Shown: positions 47,125-55,567 of the stretch, piece after piece
Numbering within the stretch: position 1 is the first letter of the stretch
How the letters are laid out: each line of letters starts with the position of its first letter
NCBI RefSeq assembly: GCF_004217135.1
Contig: NZ_SHKK01000001.1
Span: 1,736,001 to 1,800,000, forward strand
Length of the DNA stretch: 64,000 nucleotides
DNA from: Micromonospora violae
Lineage (GTDB): Bacteria; Actinomycetota; Actinomycetes; Mycobacteriales; Micromonosporaceae
Direction of reading: 5' to 3'
Translations under genes and position numbers: made by a program
Notes under the pieces: model-generated
What the model was told of the DNA's origin: nothing
Seen by the model: the letters and a program-made list of their open reading frames with translations, nothing else
Databases searched by the model: none

Positions 47125-47916
47125 ATGTCACGGTACGACTGGGGTAGGACGCACCCGGGCATCGAGCGGTTGGAGCGGGCGGTGACCGACCGGCGCGACG
47201 TCGTGGTCAAGCACCCGCTCTACGCCAACCTGAACACCCACGAGGCGCTGGTTACCTTCATGGAGCACCACGTCTTCGCGGTGTGGGACTTCATGTCCCT
47301 GCTGAAGTCGCTGCAACGGCAGCTGACCTGCGTCACCGTGCCGTGGATTCCGACCGGCCCGACCGGCAGCCGCCGCCTCATCAACGACATCGTCATGGTC
47401 GAGGAGAGCGACGAGCTGGGCGGCGGCTACATCAGCCACTTCGAGCTGTACGTGCGGGGCATGGCCGAGGCGGGCGCGGACACCACGGCGGTGAACGCCC
47501 TCGTCGAGCTGCTGCGCGCCGGCCGTCCGGTCACCGAGGCGCTCACCGAGGCGGGGGTGCCCGCCGCGTCGGCGAGGTTCGCCGCGACCACCTGGCAGAT
47601 CATCGAGTCGACCCCGGTGCACTGTCAGGCGGCGGCGTTCGCGTTCGGCCGGGAGGACCTGATCCCGGACATGTTCACCCAGGTCGTCTCGGTCAACGAG
47701 GTCAGCAACCGGCTGCACACGTTCGTCGACTACCTGGAGCGGCACATCGAGGTCGACGGTGAACAGCACACCCCGATGGCCATGCAGATGCTCGCCGACC
47801 TGTGCGGCGACGACGACACCAAGTGGCAGGAGTGCGCCGACACGGTCAACACCGCCCTCGCTGCCCGGGCCCGGCTCTGGGACGACATCCTCGCCGCCAT
47901 CAAGGGACCCGCGTGA
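47125..47916 (+). CDS. DUF3050 protein, heme-oxygenase-like fold
   Basis: The 263-residue all-helical protein matches DUF3050: [59 protein letters not shown] and [20 protein letters not shown]. Glu, His and Asp residues placed on separate helices (for example Glu47, Glu94, His105, Glu107, His166, His207, His215) could bind a di-iron centre as in heme-oxygenase-like diiron oxidases. That metal role is inferred from the pattern. It starts one base after PhyH. No biochemical role is known to me. GGGAGG precedes the ATG. Confidence 0.78.
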   Translation: MSRYDWGRTHPGIERLERAVTDRRDVVVKHPLYANLNTHEALVTFMEHHVFAVWDFMSLLKSLQRQLTCVTVPWIPTGPTGSRRLINDIVMVEESDELGGGYISHFELYVRGMAEAGADTTAVNALVELLRAGRPVTEALTEAGVPAASARFAATTWQIIESTPVHCQAAAFAFGREDLIPDMFTQVVSVNEVSNRLHTFVDYLERHIEVDGEQHTPMAMQMLADLCGDDDTKWQECADTVNTALAARARLWDDILAAIKGPA

Positions 47917-48884
47917 CCGACACCGACCCGGTCCGGCTCTACCGCACGGTCCGGCTGATCCGCCGGTTCGAGGAACGGGCGGTGGAGCTGGTCCACGGCG
48001 GGCAGATCGTCGGCGGCATCCACCCGTACCTCGGTCAGGAGGGGATCGCCGCCGGCGTCTGCGCCGCGCTGGGCGCCGACGACGTGCTCGCCGGCACCCA
48101 CCGTGGCCACGGGCACGTCCTGGCCCGCGGGGCCGACCCGGCGCGGATGCTCGCCGAGCTGTGCGGCCGGGTCACCGGCCTCAACGCCGGCCGGGGCGGT
48201 TCGATGCACGCCGCCGACCTGAGCATCGGTGTGCTCGGTGCCAACGCGATCGTCGGCGCCTCCGGGGCGATCATCACCGGCGCGGTGTGGGCGTACCGCC
48301 GCCGGGGCCGCGACACCGTCGGGGTGAGCTTCTTCGGCGACGGCGCGGTCAACGAGGGGATGCTGCTGGAGGCGTTCAACCTGGCCGCGCTCTGGCGGGT
48401 GCCGGTGCTGTTCGTCTGCGAGAACAACGGCTACGCCACCACCATGCCGGTCGCCGGCGCGGTGGCCGGCAGCATCGCCGGCCGGGCCGCCGCGTTCGAC
48501 ATCCCGGCCGTCGACGTCGACGGCCAGGACCCCGAGGCGGTACGCGTCGCCGCGTCCGCCGCCGTCGACCGGATGCGCGCCGGCGGCGGCCCCGAGCTGA
48601 TCGAGGCCCGGACCCACCGCTTCGACGCCCACCACACCTTCGAACACGCGGTACGCCTCGACTACCGGCCGCCCGACGAGGTGACCCGTGCCCGGGCCCG
48701 CGACCCGGTCCGCATCCAGGGTGAACGCCTCACCGACACCGACCGCGCGGCGGTGGACGCCGAGGTCGAGCAGACCCTCGACGCGGCGGTGCGGTTCGCC
48801 CTGAACAGCCCGGAGCCTGACCCGGCCGACGCGTTGCGCCACCTGTACGCCAGCGGCCTGACCGCCCGCACCGGAGGTGGCTGA
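47913..48884 (+). CDS. thiamin-dependent dehydrogenase E1 alpha subunit
   Basis: The 323-residue protein is an E1 alpha of the pyruvate/branched-chain 2-oxo acid dehydrogenase type: [30 protein letters not shown], and the thiamin diphosphate motif [18 protein letters not shown] with the ending ENNGY. It starts with a GTG overlapping the DUF3050 stop. No E2 (lipoyl transacylase) or E3 gene is present in the window, so the acyl-thiamin intermediate may be passed to an ACP, CoA or an aldehyde. In phenylglycine pathways related E1 pairs (PglB/C) convert arylpyruvates to acyl-CoA. Confidence 0.88.
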   Translation: MTDTDPVRLYRTVRLIRRFEERAVELVHGGQIVGGIHPYLGQEGIAAGVCAALGADDVLAGTHRGHGHVLARGADPARMLAELCGRVTGLNAGRGGSMHAADLSIGVLGANAIVGASGAIITGAVWAYRRRGRDTVGVSFFGDGAVNEGMLLEAFNLAALWRVPVLFVCENNGYATTMPVAGAVAGSIAGRAAAFDIPAVDVDGQDPEAVRVAASAAVDRMRAGGGPELIEARTHRFDAHHTFEHAVRLDYRPPDEVTRARARDPVRIQGERLTDTDRAAVDAEVEQTLDAAVRFALNSPEPDPADALRHLYASGLTARTGGG

Positions 48885-48911
48885 ATGACCGCTCGCACCG
48901 GAGGTGTTTGA
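48861..48911 (+). repeat. 27-bp tandem duplication creating an eight-codon leader before E1 beta
   Basis: ACCGCCCGCACCGGAGGTG (48861) and ACCGCTCGCACCGGAGGTG (48888) repeat 27 bases apart. The first unit gives a ribosome site plus ATG at 48885 that encodes only eight residues (MTARTGGV) before a stop inside the second unit. The second unit carries the site used by the E1 beta GTG at 48913. This may couple or slow translation of the beta subunit. Confidence 0.6.
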
Positions 48912-48912
48912 G

Positions 48913-49881
48913 GTGCCCCGACTGTCGTACCGGCGGGCGTTGACCCGGGCCCTCGCCGACGAACTGGCCCGCGACGAGGCGGTGTTCCTGCTCGGCGAGG
49001 ACATCCAGGTCGGCGCGTCGTTGGTGACCACGGGGCTGGCCAAACGGTTCGGCACCGAACGGATCCGCGACACCCCGCTGTCGGAACAGGCGTTCACCAG
49101 CTTCGCCACCGGGGCGGCGCTGGCCGGGCTGCGGCCGGTGATCGAGTTCCAGATTCCGTCGCTGCTGTTCCTGGTCTTCGAGCAGATCGTCAACCACGCG
49201 CACAAGTTCCCGCTGATGACCGGCGGGCAGTGTGCTGTCCCCGTCACCTACCTGGTGCCCGGCTCCGGCTCGCGTACCGGGTGGGCCGGGCAGCACTCCG
49301 ACCACCCGTACAGCCTCTTCGCCCACGCCGGTGTGGTCACCGTCGTGCCGGCCACCCCGGCCGACGCGTACGGCCTGCTGGTCACCGCGGTCCGCCACGA
49401 CGACCCGGTGGTGGTGTTCGCGCCGGCCGGGGCGATGGACGTGCGCGACGACGTCGACGAGCTGGCCCCGGTGCCGTTGGGCCGGGGCCGGATCCACCGC
49501 AACGGCTGCGACGTCACAGTGGTCGCGATCGGGCACCTGGTGCACGACGCGCTCGCGGTGGCCGAGGAGCTGGCCGACCAGATCTCGGTGGAGGTGTTCG
49601 ACCCGCGCACGCTGTACCCGTTCGACATCGGCGGTCTCACCGAGTCGGTGGCCCGCACCGGGCGGCTCGTGGTGCTCGACGACGCCAACCGGTCCTGCGG
49701 CATGGCCGCCGAGATCATCGCCTCGGTGGTGGAGCGGGTCCGGCTGCTCGCCCCGCCGCGCCGGGTCACTCGACCGGACGGGGCGGTGCTGCCGTTCGCC
49801 CCGGCACTGGACCGGGCCGTGCAGCCCGGTCGGGAACAGCTCGTCACCGCCATCCACCTGACCATGAAGGACACCTCATGA
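48913..49881 (+). CDS. thiamin-dependent dehydrogenase E1 beta subunit
   Basis: The 322-residue protein is an E1 beta: VFLLGEDIQVGASLVTTGLAKRFG, DTPLSEQAFTSFATGAALAG, GWAGQHSDHPYSLFAHAGV and DPRTLYPFDIGGL are family phrases. It pairs with the alpha subunit encoded 28 bases upstream. GGAGGTG lies at 48900-48906, so the GTG at 48913 has normal spacing; a GTG at 48904 would give three more residues. The enzyme likely decarboxylates a 2-oxo acid, of which 4-hydroxyphenylglyoxylate or 4-hydroxyphenylpyruvate are reasonable candidates here. Confidence 0.88.
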   Translation: MPRLSYRRALTRALADELARDEAVFLLGEDIQVGASLVTTGLAKRFGTERIRDTPLSEQAFTSFATGAALAGLRPVIEFQIPSLLFLVFEQIVNHAHKFPLMTGGQCAVPVTYLVPGSGSRTGWAGQHSDHPYSLFAHAGVVTVVPATPADAYGLLVTAVRHDDPVVVFAPAGAMDVRDDVDELAPVPLGRGRIHRNGCDVTVVAIGHLVHDALAVAEELADQISVEVFDPRTLYPFDIGGLTESVARTGRLVVLDDANRSCGMAAEIIASVVERVRLLAPPRRVTRPDGAVLPFAPALDRAVQPGREQLVTAIHLTMKDTS

Positions 49882-51236
49882 TCGACCCGAATTACCCGTG
49901 GCCGCCGGCCGACCGGGCCTGGACCGAGCTGCCGGAGCCGGCCCGTCGGGCCATGGTGGCCAGTGGGGCGGCGGCCTGGGAACAGGTCTTCCACGGCCGG
50001 GCCACCTACAACAAGCAGTGGCGGTTGGCCCGCCCCCCGGTGCTCACCGCCGACGCCTGGCGGGAACTCAACGAGGTCTGTGACCGGCTCGCGCAGCTCA
50101 TCCTCGACGCCTGCCGTCGTCGGGCCGGCACCGCCGGCGAGCTGCGCCACCTGCTCGGCGTACCGGCGGGGGAGACCCGGCTGCTGGACGAGTCCGAGCC
50201 GCTGACCGAGGCGCTGCTGGCCGCGTACCGGCCGGACGTGATCTTCTCCGCCGGGGTGCCGAAGTTCGTCGAGTACAACATCGACAGCAGCCTCGGCGGC
50301 GGATTCGACGCCGACACCGTCATCTACCGGTTCGCTCACCTCTACCAGGAGCAGGGCATCCTCGACGACCTGCCGGTGCGGGCCGCCCCGTCCCTGCTCG
50401 ACCAGCGGTTCGTGGCGATCCGCGAGGAACTGCGGCTGCCCGAGGGCGCCCGGGTGGCGCTGCTGATGGACTTCGACGCCGACTACCCGGGCCTGGACGA
50501 CCCGCAGACGTTCATCCGGATCCTCGACCCGCTCGCCGTACGGGCCCGGGACTTCGGCATCGACCTGGTCATCGCCCCGGTCTCCACCGCCACCGTGGAC
50601 GCCGACAACCGCCTGGTCGTCGACGGTGCACCGGTCGACGCGCTGTTCCGGCTCTTCGTGCCCAACCGGGTCACCCCGACCGCCGGCCTGGACGCGGTGG
50701 CCCGGGCCCTCGCGGCCGGCACCCTGCCGATGTACGTGTCGGCGGCAGCCTGGCTGCTCGGCAACAAGACCACCTTCGCCTGGCTGTGGGAGGACGTGGA
50801 CGGGTTGCCCGCCGTCGACCAGGCGCTGATCCGCCGACACGTGCCGTACACGGTGCCGTTGACCGCCGCGGTGCTCGACCGGGCCATCACCGAGCAGGCC
50901 ACACTGGTGGCGAAGCCAGCCGACGGGTCGGCCGGGCACGGCGTGCTGCTCGGCCCGGAGCTGAGCGCGGCGGACTGGGCCGAGGGTGTGCGGGCCGCCG
51001 TCGACCAGGGCGGTGCCATCCTCCAGGAGTACCTACCGACCGACCGGGTGTCGATGGACTTCGTCCAGATCGAGACCGGCGAGACGCACACCGCCGACGT
51101 CCCGTACTCCCTGGCCCCGTACCTGTTCGGCCGCCACGCCTCCGGCGGCCTGGCGCGGGTCGGCTACCCCGGCTGCGACGGAGTCCTCAACCTGGCCCAC
51201 GGCGTCCTCCTAACCGGAATCCTCCTAAAAACCTGA
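49878..51236 (+). CDS. ATP-grasp-fold enzyme (glutathionylspermidine synthase-like)
   Basis: The 452-residue protein shows an ATP-grasp-type core in its C-terminal half: LVAKPADGSAGHGVLLG, GGAILQEYLPTDRVSMDF and the preceding VEYNIDSSLGGG; the phrase SAAAWLLGNKTTFAWLW is typical of the circularly permuted group found next to peptide or carboxylate-amine ligases. The first 120 residues are helical. The ATG overlaps the E1 beta stop. It is the last gene of the 40-51 kb operon. A C-N or C-S ligase role, for example joining an amino acid to a carboxylic acid of the product, is an inference. I could not assign a defined family number. Confidence 0.7.
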   Translation: MIDPNYPWPPADRAWTELPEPARRAMVASGAAAWEQVFHGRATYNKQWRLARPPVLTADAWRELNEVCDRLAQLILDACRRRAGTAGELRHLLGVPAGETRLLDESEPLTEALLAAYRPDVIFSAGVPKFVEYNIDSSLGGGFDADTVIYRFAHLYQEQGILDDLPVRAAPSLLDQRFVAIREELRLPEGARVALLMDFDADYPGLDDPQTFIRILDPLAVRARDFGIDLVIAPVSTATVDADNRLVVDGAPVDALFRLFVPNRVTPTAGLDAVARALAAGTLPMYVSAAAWLLGNKTTFAWLWEDVDGLPAVDQALIRRHVPYTVPLTAAVLDRAITEQATLVAKPADGSAGHGVLLGPELSAADWAEGVRAAVDQGGAILQEYLPTDRVSMDFVQIETGETHTADVPYSLAPYLFGRHASGGLARVGYPGCDGVLNLAHGVLLTGILLKT

Positions 51237-51261
51237 CCCCCGCCCCCTCCCGGCCCCTGCA

Positions 51262-51334
51262 CCCCCGGGTGATCATGAGGTTAGCGGGGCTCTGGGCCGC
51301 TCCCGGCCCCGCCAACCCCATGATCACCCGGGGG
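51262..51334. repeat. REP-like palindromic element C
   Basis: Arms of 29 bases (51262-51290 and 51306-51334) pair with two G-T type mismatches around a 15-base centre; the outer part reads CCCCCGGGTGATCATG. It lies 26 bases after the ATP-grasp stop, flanked by C-rich sequence on the left and G-rich on the right, and overlaps the 3' end of the convergent hydrolase gene. Confidence 0.8.
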
Positions 51335-52003
51335 GCGGCGGGGGGAGAGGGTGCGCAGGGTTTGGGCTGTTGCTATGGCGTCGCTGCGGGCGCTGCCGTG
51401 GCGGCCGTCGGTGCTGTAGAGGGTGGGGTCGGCCGTCAGCGGGTGGTCGGTCAGGTGCACGTGGACCGTGCCGAGGCGTTCGGCCAGGACGGCCGTGTGG
51501 GCGGACAGGCGGCGCATTCGTTCCCCCAGGCCGGCCCGCAGGTGCGCGGGCACCGCCGGGCTGTGCGAGACGTCGAACATGCCGACCGTGATCACGTCAG
51601 CGCCCCCGTCGCGCAGCGCGGTGATCATCGCGGTCAGTTCGGCGTCCACCGCCGCCGCGTCGTACGCCGGGTGGAAAGCGTCGTTGCCCCCGCAGACGAC
51701 CAGCGCCAGGTCGGGTGCGAAGTCGAGGGCCGGGGCGAGCTGGGTGGCCCGCACCTGGTGCGCGCGCAGCCCGCGTCGGCCCAGGTTCCGGTACGCCAGC
51801 CCGGGGCGTACGGCGCTCAGCTCGGCGGCGACCCGGTCGACCCACTGCACGTCCGGGTAGCCCGGTGTCGGCTCACACATCCCCTCCACCACGCTGTCGC
51901 CGAGCGCCACGAACCGCCGCCACGGGTGCCCGTGCAGCAGTTCGGCGGCCTCCCCGGGGCGCAGACAGTACGGGTCCGTCGATTCGGTGAGCGTCGATGG
52001 CAT
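51281..52003 (-). CDS. SGNH/GDSL-family hydrolase, tail encoded by a repeat
   Basis: The 240-residue protein has the SGNH motifs: block I VALGDSVVEGM with the nucleophile Ser, block II around YRNLGRRGL, and block III VCGGNDAFHP. A clear C-terminal block V DxxH is found as DPTLYSTDGRHGS. There is no signal peptide. The last 20 or so residues (PRRPPGDHGVGGAGSGPEPR) are encoded by REP-like element C, which also supplies the stop, so the native end is probably nearer 51340. It is convergent to the ATP-grasp gene. The substrate is unknown. Confidence 0.8.
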   Translation of the reverse strand: MPSTLTESTDPYCLRPGEAAELLHGHPWRRFVALGDSVVEGMCEPTPGYPDVQWVDRVAAELSAVRPGLAYRNLGRRGLRAHQVRATQLAPALDFAPDLALVVCGGNDAFHPAYDAAAVDAELTAMITALRDGGADVITVGMFDVSHSPAVPAHLRAGLGERMRRLSAHTAVLAERLGTVHVHLTDHPLTADPTLYSTDGRHGSARSDAIATAQTLRTLSPRRPPGDHGVGGAGSGPEPR

Positions 52004-52092
52004 GCCGGCACGCTAGCCGACCGTCGGGCGGTCCGACCAGCCTGACCCCGATCCGGTGCCGGCCGGCCCGCTCCCAGGGGAGGAGCAGCAGC

Positions 52093-52491
52093 TCACCCGG
52101 GCCCGGCCGACTCGCGGTGGGCGGCGGCGAGCCGCTTCGGGGCCCGCGCGTACCACGCGTCGGTGATGACCTCGATCAGCTCGGACGGGCCGATCCGGTC
52201 GAGTCTGACCAGCACCGCCGGGTAGCCGTCGAAGTGCGGGGTGGTGAGGTAGATCGACGGGTCGTCGGCGAGCAGGGCCTCCTTGACGCCGAGGTCGGCC
52301 ACTCGTACGCCGAGCAGCGGGCCGTCAGGTGCGGCGGCCCCGAGCGCGTCGAGATCGGGCCGCCGCAGCGGTCGCTCCCAGACGAATGGTTTGTCGCGCA
52401 CCCGCCAGGCCGGCAGCCCATCGTACGAGGCCCGCTCGGTGGCCTCGGGCAGCGCGAGCGCGATCCGACGGACGTCGTCCCAACTGGCCAT
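52093..52491 (-). CDS. MmcQ/YjbR-family protein (second copy)
   Basis: The 132-residue protein has the MmcQ/YjbR frame MASWDDVRRIALALPEATE, AWRVRDKPFVWERPL and ELIEVITDAWYARAPKRLA. It is a distant paralogue of the protein at 22025-22399. The ATG at 52491 is directly before the conserved block. It lies 18 bases after the stop of the leftward MFS gene and is likely the last gene of that operon (ligase, MFS, MmcQ). Function is unknown. Confidence 0.83.
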   Translation of the reverse strand: MASWDDVRRIALALPEATERASYDGLPAWRVRDKPFVWERPLRRPDLDALGAAAPDGPLLGVRVADLGVKEALLADDPSIYLTTPHFDGYPAVLVRLDRIGPSELIEVITDAWYARAPKRLAAAHRESAGPG

Positions 52492-52508
52492 GCCGACACC
52501 GTACGGGT

Positions 52509-53732
52509 TCACCGGGTGGCGGCGGGGGTGGGCCGCGCCGGGGTTTCCGGGCCGGAGGCCCGGTTCAGCAGCGGGTACGCGGTGACCACCAGGCACGCGG
52601 CCGCCATGGTCAGCAGGGCCGGGGTGAGCCCTAGCGCGTCCACCGACCAGCCGCCGAGCAGCGCGCCGACCGGCAACCCGACGAAGGCCACCGAGCCGGC
52701 GATGCCGAGCACCCGGGTCTGCAACTCCGGCGGCACCCGTTCGTAGAGCGCCACCCCGAGCAGCGGGTTGACCGCCGCGATACCGATTCCGGACAGGAAC
52801 GTCACCACGAGCACCACCGGCAGATCGTCGCTGATCGCCAGCGCCACCAGTCGGGGCGTCCCGGCGACCAGCGCGCCGACCAGGAACGTCAACCGGCGGG
52901 GCAGCCGGGGCCCGAGCGCGGTGAACACCAGGTTGCCCAGCAGCGCGCCCGCCGAGAACGCCGCCAGCACCAGGCCGAGGCCGCTCGGCCCGTGCAGTTC
53001 CCGGGCGACCCAGACCGGGATGTAGACGGCCACGCTGGCGTTGGCCACCATGTTCAGTGCCGAGATGACGGCGAGCATGCCGAGCAGCGGCCGGTCGCTG
53101 AACAGGTAGCTGAAGCCACCTCGCAGGGCGCGCAGGTAACTCTCTTGCGGGGCGGGTTGCGCCGGGGCGGCCGGCGGGCGGACCAGGACGCCGATGAGCA
53201 GCGCGCAGACACCGAAGCTGGCCGCGTCGATGAGGATCGCCTCGGTCACCCCGAACACGGCGATCAGCAGACCGCCCACGGCGGCGCCGAACAGGGTGAC
53301 CACCCGGCTCAACCCGTCGTACGCGGAGGTCAGCCGGATCAGCGGCACCCCGGCCGCCTCGGCGACCGGGCGGAACATCACGTGCTTCACCCGGTCCCCG
53401 ATGCCGCGCAGCGCGCCGGCCACCGCGACCAACGCCACCAGCGGGGCGAAGCCCAACCACGGGGTCAGCGCGACGACGACCATGGCCACGGCACTGCCCG
53501 CGTCGCAGAGGATCGAGGTACGGCGCAGACCGATCCGGTCCGCCCATGGTGTGCCCAACGCGCTGGACAGCAGGTAGGGCAGGGTCTCGGCGAACGCGAC
53601 CAGGCCCATCTTGGTGGGGCTGCCGGTGGTGACCAGCACCAGCCACGGGATGGTCACCACCGAGATGCGGGTGCCCAGGTTGGAGATCAGGTCGGCGCTG
53701 ACCAGGACGACCAGTTGCCGGCGGGGGGTCAC
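52509..53732 (-). CDS. MFS transporter
   Basis: The 407-residue protein has about twelve hydrophobic helices in two six-helix halves and the loop 2-3 phrase LGTPWADRIGLRRTSIL, the usual motif A of the major facilitator superfamily (DHA3-type efflux). It would export a small molecule, quite possibly the pathway product given its place next to biosynthetic genes. GTG overlaps the ligase stop by four bases. C-terminal residues (GPETPARPTPAATR) are low-complexity. Confidence 0.85.
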   Translation of the reverse strand: MTPRRQLVVLVSADLISNLGTRISVVTIPWLVLVTTGSPTKMGLVAFAETLPYLLSSALGTPWADRIGLRRTSILCDAGSAVAMVVVALTPWLGFAPLVALVAVAGALRGIGDRVKHVMFRPVAEAAGVPLIRLTSAYDGLSRVVTLFGAAVGGLLIAVFGVTEAILIDAASFGVCALLIGVLVRPPAAPAQPAPQESYLRALRGGFSYLFSDRPLLGMLAVISALNMVANASVAVYIPVWVARELHGPSGLGLVLAAFSAGALLGNLVFTALGPRLPRRLTFLVGALVAGTPRLVALAISDDLPVVLVVTFLSGIGIAAVNPLLGVALYERVPPELQTRVLGIAGSVAFVGLPVGALLGGWSVDALGLTPALLTMAAACLVVTAYPLLNRASGPETPARPTPAATR

Positions 53733-55288
53733 GCCCCGACCGCCGCCGCCCGGTGGGCCGCGTGCTGCGCGCGTAACGCCCGCTTGTCCACCTTCATCGA
53801 CCGGTTCACCGGCAGCCGGTCGACGAACTCCACAGCGGCCGGCGCCCACATCTCGTTGAGTTCGGTGGTCACCAGGTCGATCAGCTCCGGCGCGGTGACC
53901 GTCGCGTCCGGCCCGAGCACCACGTACGCGTACGGCACCTCGCCGACCGTGTCGTCCGGCACGCCGATCACGGCGGCGGCGCGTACCTGCGGGTGCCCGG
54001 TCAGCACGTCCTCGATGGGACGGCAGAAGATGGCCCAGTTCCGCCGATGCGTGACGATCATGTCGTGCGCCCGGTCGACCAGGTAGAGGTAGCCGTCCTC
54101 GTCGAGGTGGCCGATGTCGCGGGTCCGTACCCAACCGTCGACGAGCGTCTGCGCGGTCAGCTCCGGCTGACCGTGGTAGCCGGCGAAGCTCAGCCTGGTC
54201 TGCACCCACACCTCGCCGTCGCGGCCCGTCGGCAGCACGCCGCCGTCGTCGTCGCGGATCTCGATGCGCACGTCGCCGTAGGGCCGCCCGCAGGAGCGCA
54301 GCCGCTCCGGGTGCTCCGGATCGTCGGTCAGCCCGGGCAGCGCCGTGATCACGACCGCCTCGCTGAGGCCGTACACGATGCGCAGCACCGGGCCGAAGCG
54401 CGCGATGGCCTGGCGCAGCCGGGCGGGCGCGGCGGGCCCGGCGCCCACGTTGAACATGAACATGGCGGAGAAGTCCGCGCCGACCAGCGCCGGGTGATCC
54501 AACACCTCGTAGAGCATCGGCGGGGTGACGAAGGTCGAGTTGATCCGCTCCCGCTGCACGGTGTCCACGAAGGCCACCGGGTCCCAGTCGTCGCGCAGGA
54601 ACAACACCCCACCGGTGAGCAGGTTGAACAGCGTGGTGATCTGCCCGCTGGCCAACCACATCGGTGAGTGCGACAGGTGCCGCAGCAGCGGGAACCCGGC
54701 GGCGCGGAAGTCGGCGGCCAGGGTGAGGATCTGGGCGTAGAAGCTCTCCCGGTGGTGCACCAGCTTGGGGGCTCCGGTGGTGCCGCTGGTCTGCAGGAAC
54801 GACTCGGGCGCCGGCACGGACGCCGGCAGGTCCGTCACGTCGGCGTCGGCGGTGAGGTCGGGGCCGGCGCCGCCCGCGCCCAGACAGCACACCGGTGTGC
54901 CGGGCAGCGCGGCGGCCAGCTCCGGGCCGAGGCTGGCCGGGTCGCGGGCGTCGTAGACCAGGGCGTCCGGGCGGGCCAACCGGATGAACTCGTCGACCTC
55001 CCGGCGGGCGGTCACCGGGGCGACCCACATCGTCCGGCAGCCCAGCAGATGCAGGGCGAGTTGGAGCAGTGGACCCTCCACCGCGTTCGCGACGGTCACC
55101 AGCACCGCCGACCCGGGCCGTACGCCGTGCCGGATCAGTGTCGCGGCCATCGCCCGGATGCGAGCGGCGGCCTCGGTGTAGGTGAGTCGCCGACCGCCGC
55201 CGACCAACGCCTCCCGGTCGCCGAACTCGGCGAAGAGATCCAACACCCTGTCCACGTAGGTCGTGGTGTACCCGGGTCCGTCAGTCAT
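53729..55288 (-). CDS. class I adenylate-forming ligase (third)
   Basis: The 519-residue protein is an acyl-CoA synthetase-like enzyme: FLQTSGTTGAPKLVHHRES, IVYGLSEAVV, WVRTRDIGHLDEDGYLYLVDRAHD with the RAHD variant of the hinge, and VNRSMKVDKRALR with the catalytic Lys. It resembles ligases that activate benzoate- or salicylate-type acids and long-chain acids; substrate is undefined. The ATG at 55288 is chosen as it is six residues before the first conserved helix. It forms a leftward operon with the MFS exporter. Confidence 0.86.
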   Translation of the reverse strand: MTDGPGYTTTYVDRVLDLFAEFGDREALVGGGRRLTYTEAAARIRAMAATLIRHGVRPGSAVLVTVANAVEGPLLQLALHLLGCRTMWVAPVTARREVDEFIRLARPDALVYDARDPASLGPELAAALPGTPVCCLGAGGAGPDLTADADVTDLPASVPAPESFLQTSGTTGAPKLVHHRESFYAQILTLAADFRAAGFPLLRHLSHSPMWLASGQITTLFNLLTGGVLFLRDDWDPVAFVDTVQRERINSTFVTPPMLYEVLDHPALVGADFSAMFMFNVGAGPAAPARLRQAIARFGPVLRIVYGLSEAVVITALPGLTDDPEHPERLRSCGRPYGDVRIEIRDDDGGVLPTGRDGEVWVQTRLSFAGYHGQPELTAQTLVDGWVRTRDIGHLDEDGYLYLVDRAHDMIVTHRRNWAIFCRPIEDVLTGHPQVRAAAVIGVPDDTVGEVPYAYVVLGPDATVTAPELIDLVTTELNEMWAPAAVEFVDRLPVNRSMKVDKRALRAQHAAHRAAAVGA

Positions 55289-55567
55289 CCGGCAGCCCCC
55301 ATCTGAGCAAGCGGCGGTCCCCGGGCAGCTCCCGGTGACGACGCGACGGTGGCGCGCTTGGGCGACCGCACCGCCGCCGCCTGGAAGCCTAGGCCGGAAA
55401 CGACTGGTCGGAACCGTGCCGACGGGCGGTCCGAACGGCCCGCCGGACATTTGATCACGTCGATCAGGTCGATTGACGCCCGTCTGTGGCGACGGCTAGG
55501 TTTCTGGACCATCGTCCAGGCGGGCGCCGTCAGCGGACGGCCCTGGGCTGCACACGATGGAGGTTCC

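Noticed and set aside
47913-49881. Housekeeping pyruvate dehydrogenase E1 locus
   Set aside because: E2 and E3 are missing and the genes are translationally coupled to DUF3050 and ATP-grasp genes in a biosynthetic operon.
55452-55466. TGATC-N5-GATCA inverted repeat as operator of the secreted SGNH hydrolase
   Set aside because: The arms are only five bases and such pairs occur by chance; no second copy was found in the window, so it is not listed as a feature.
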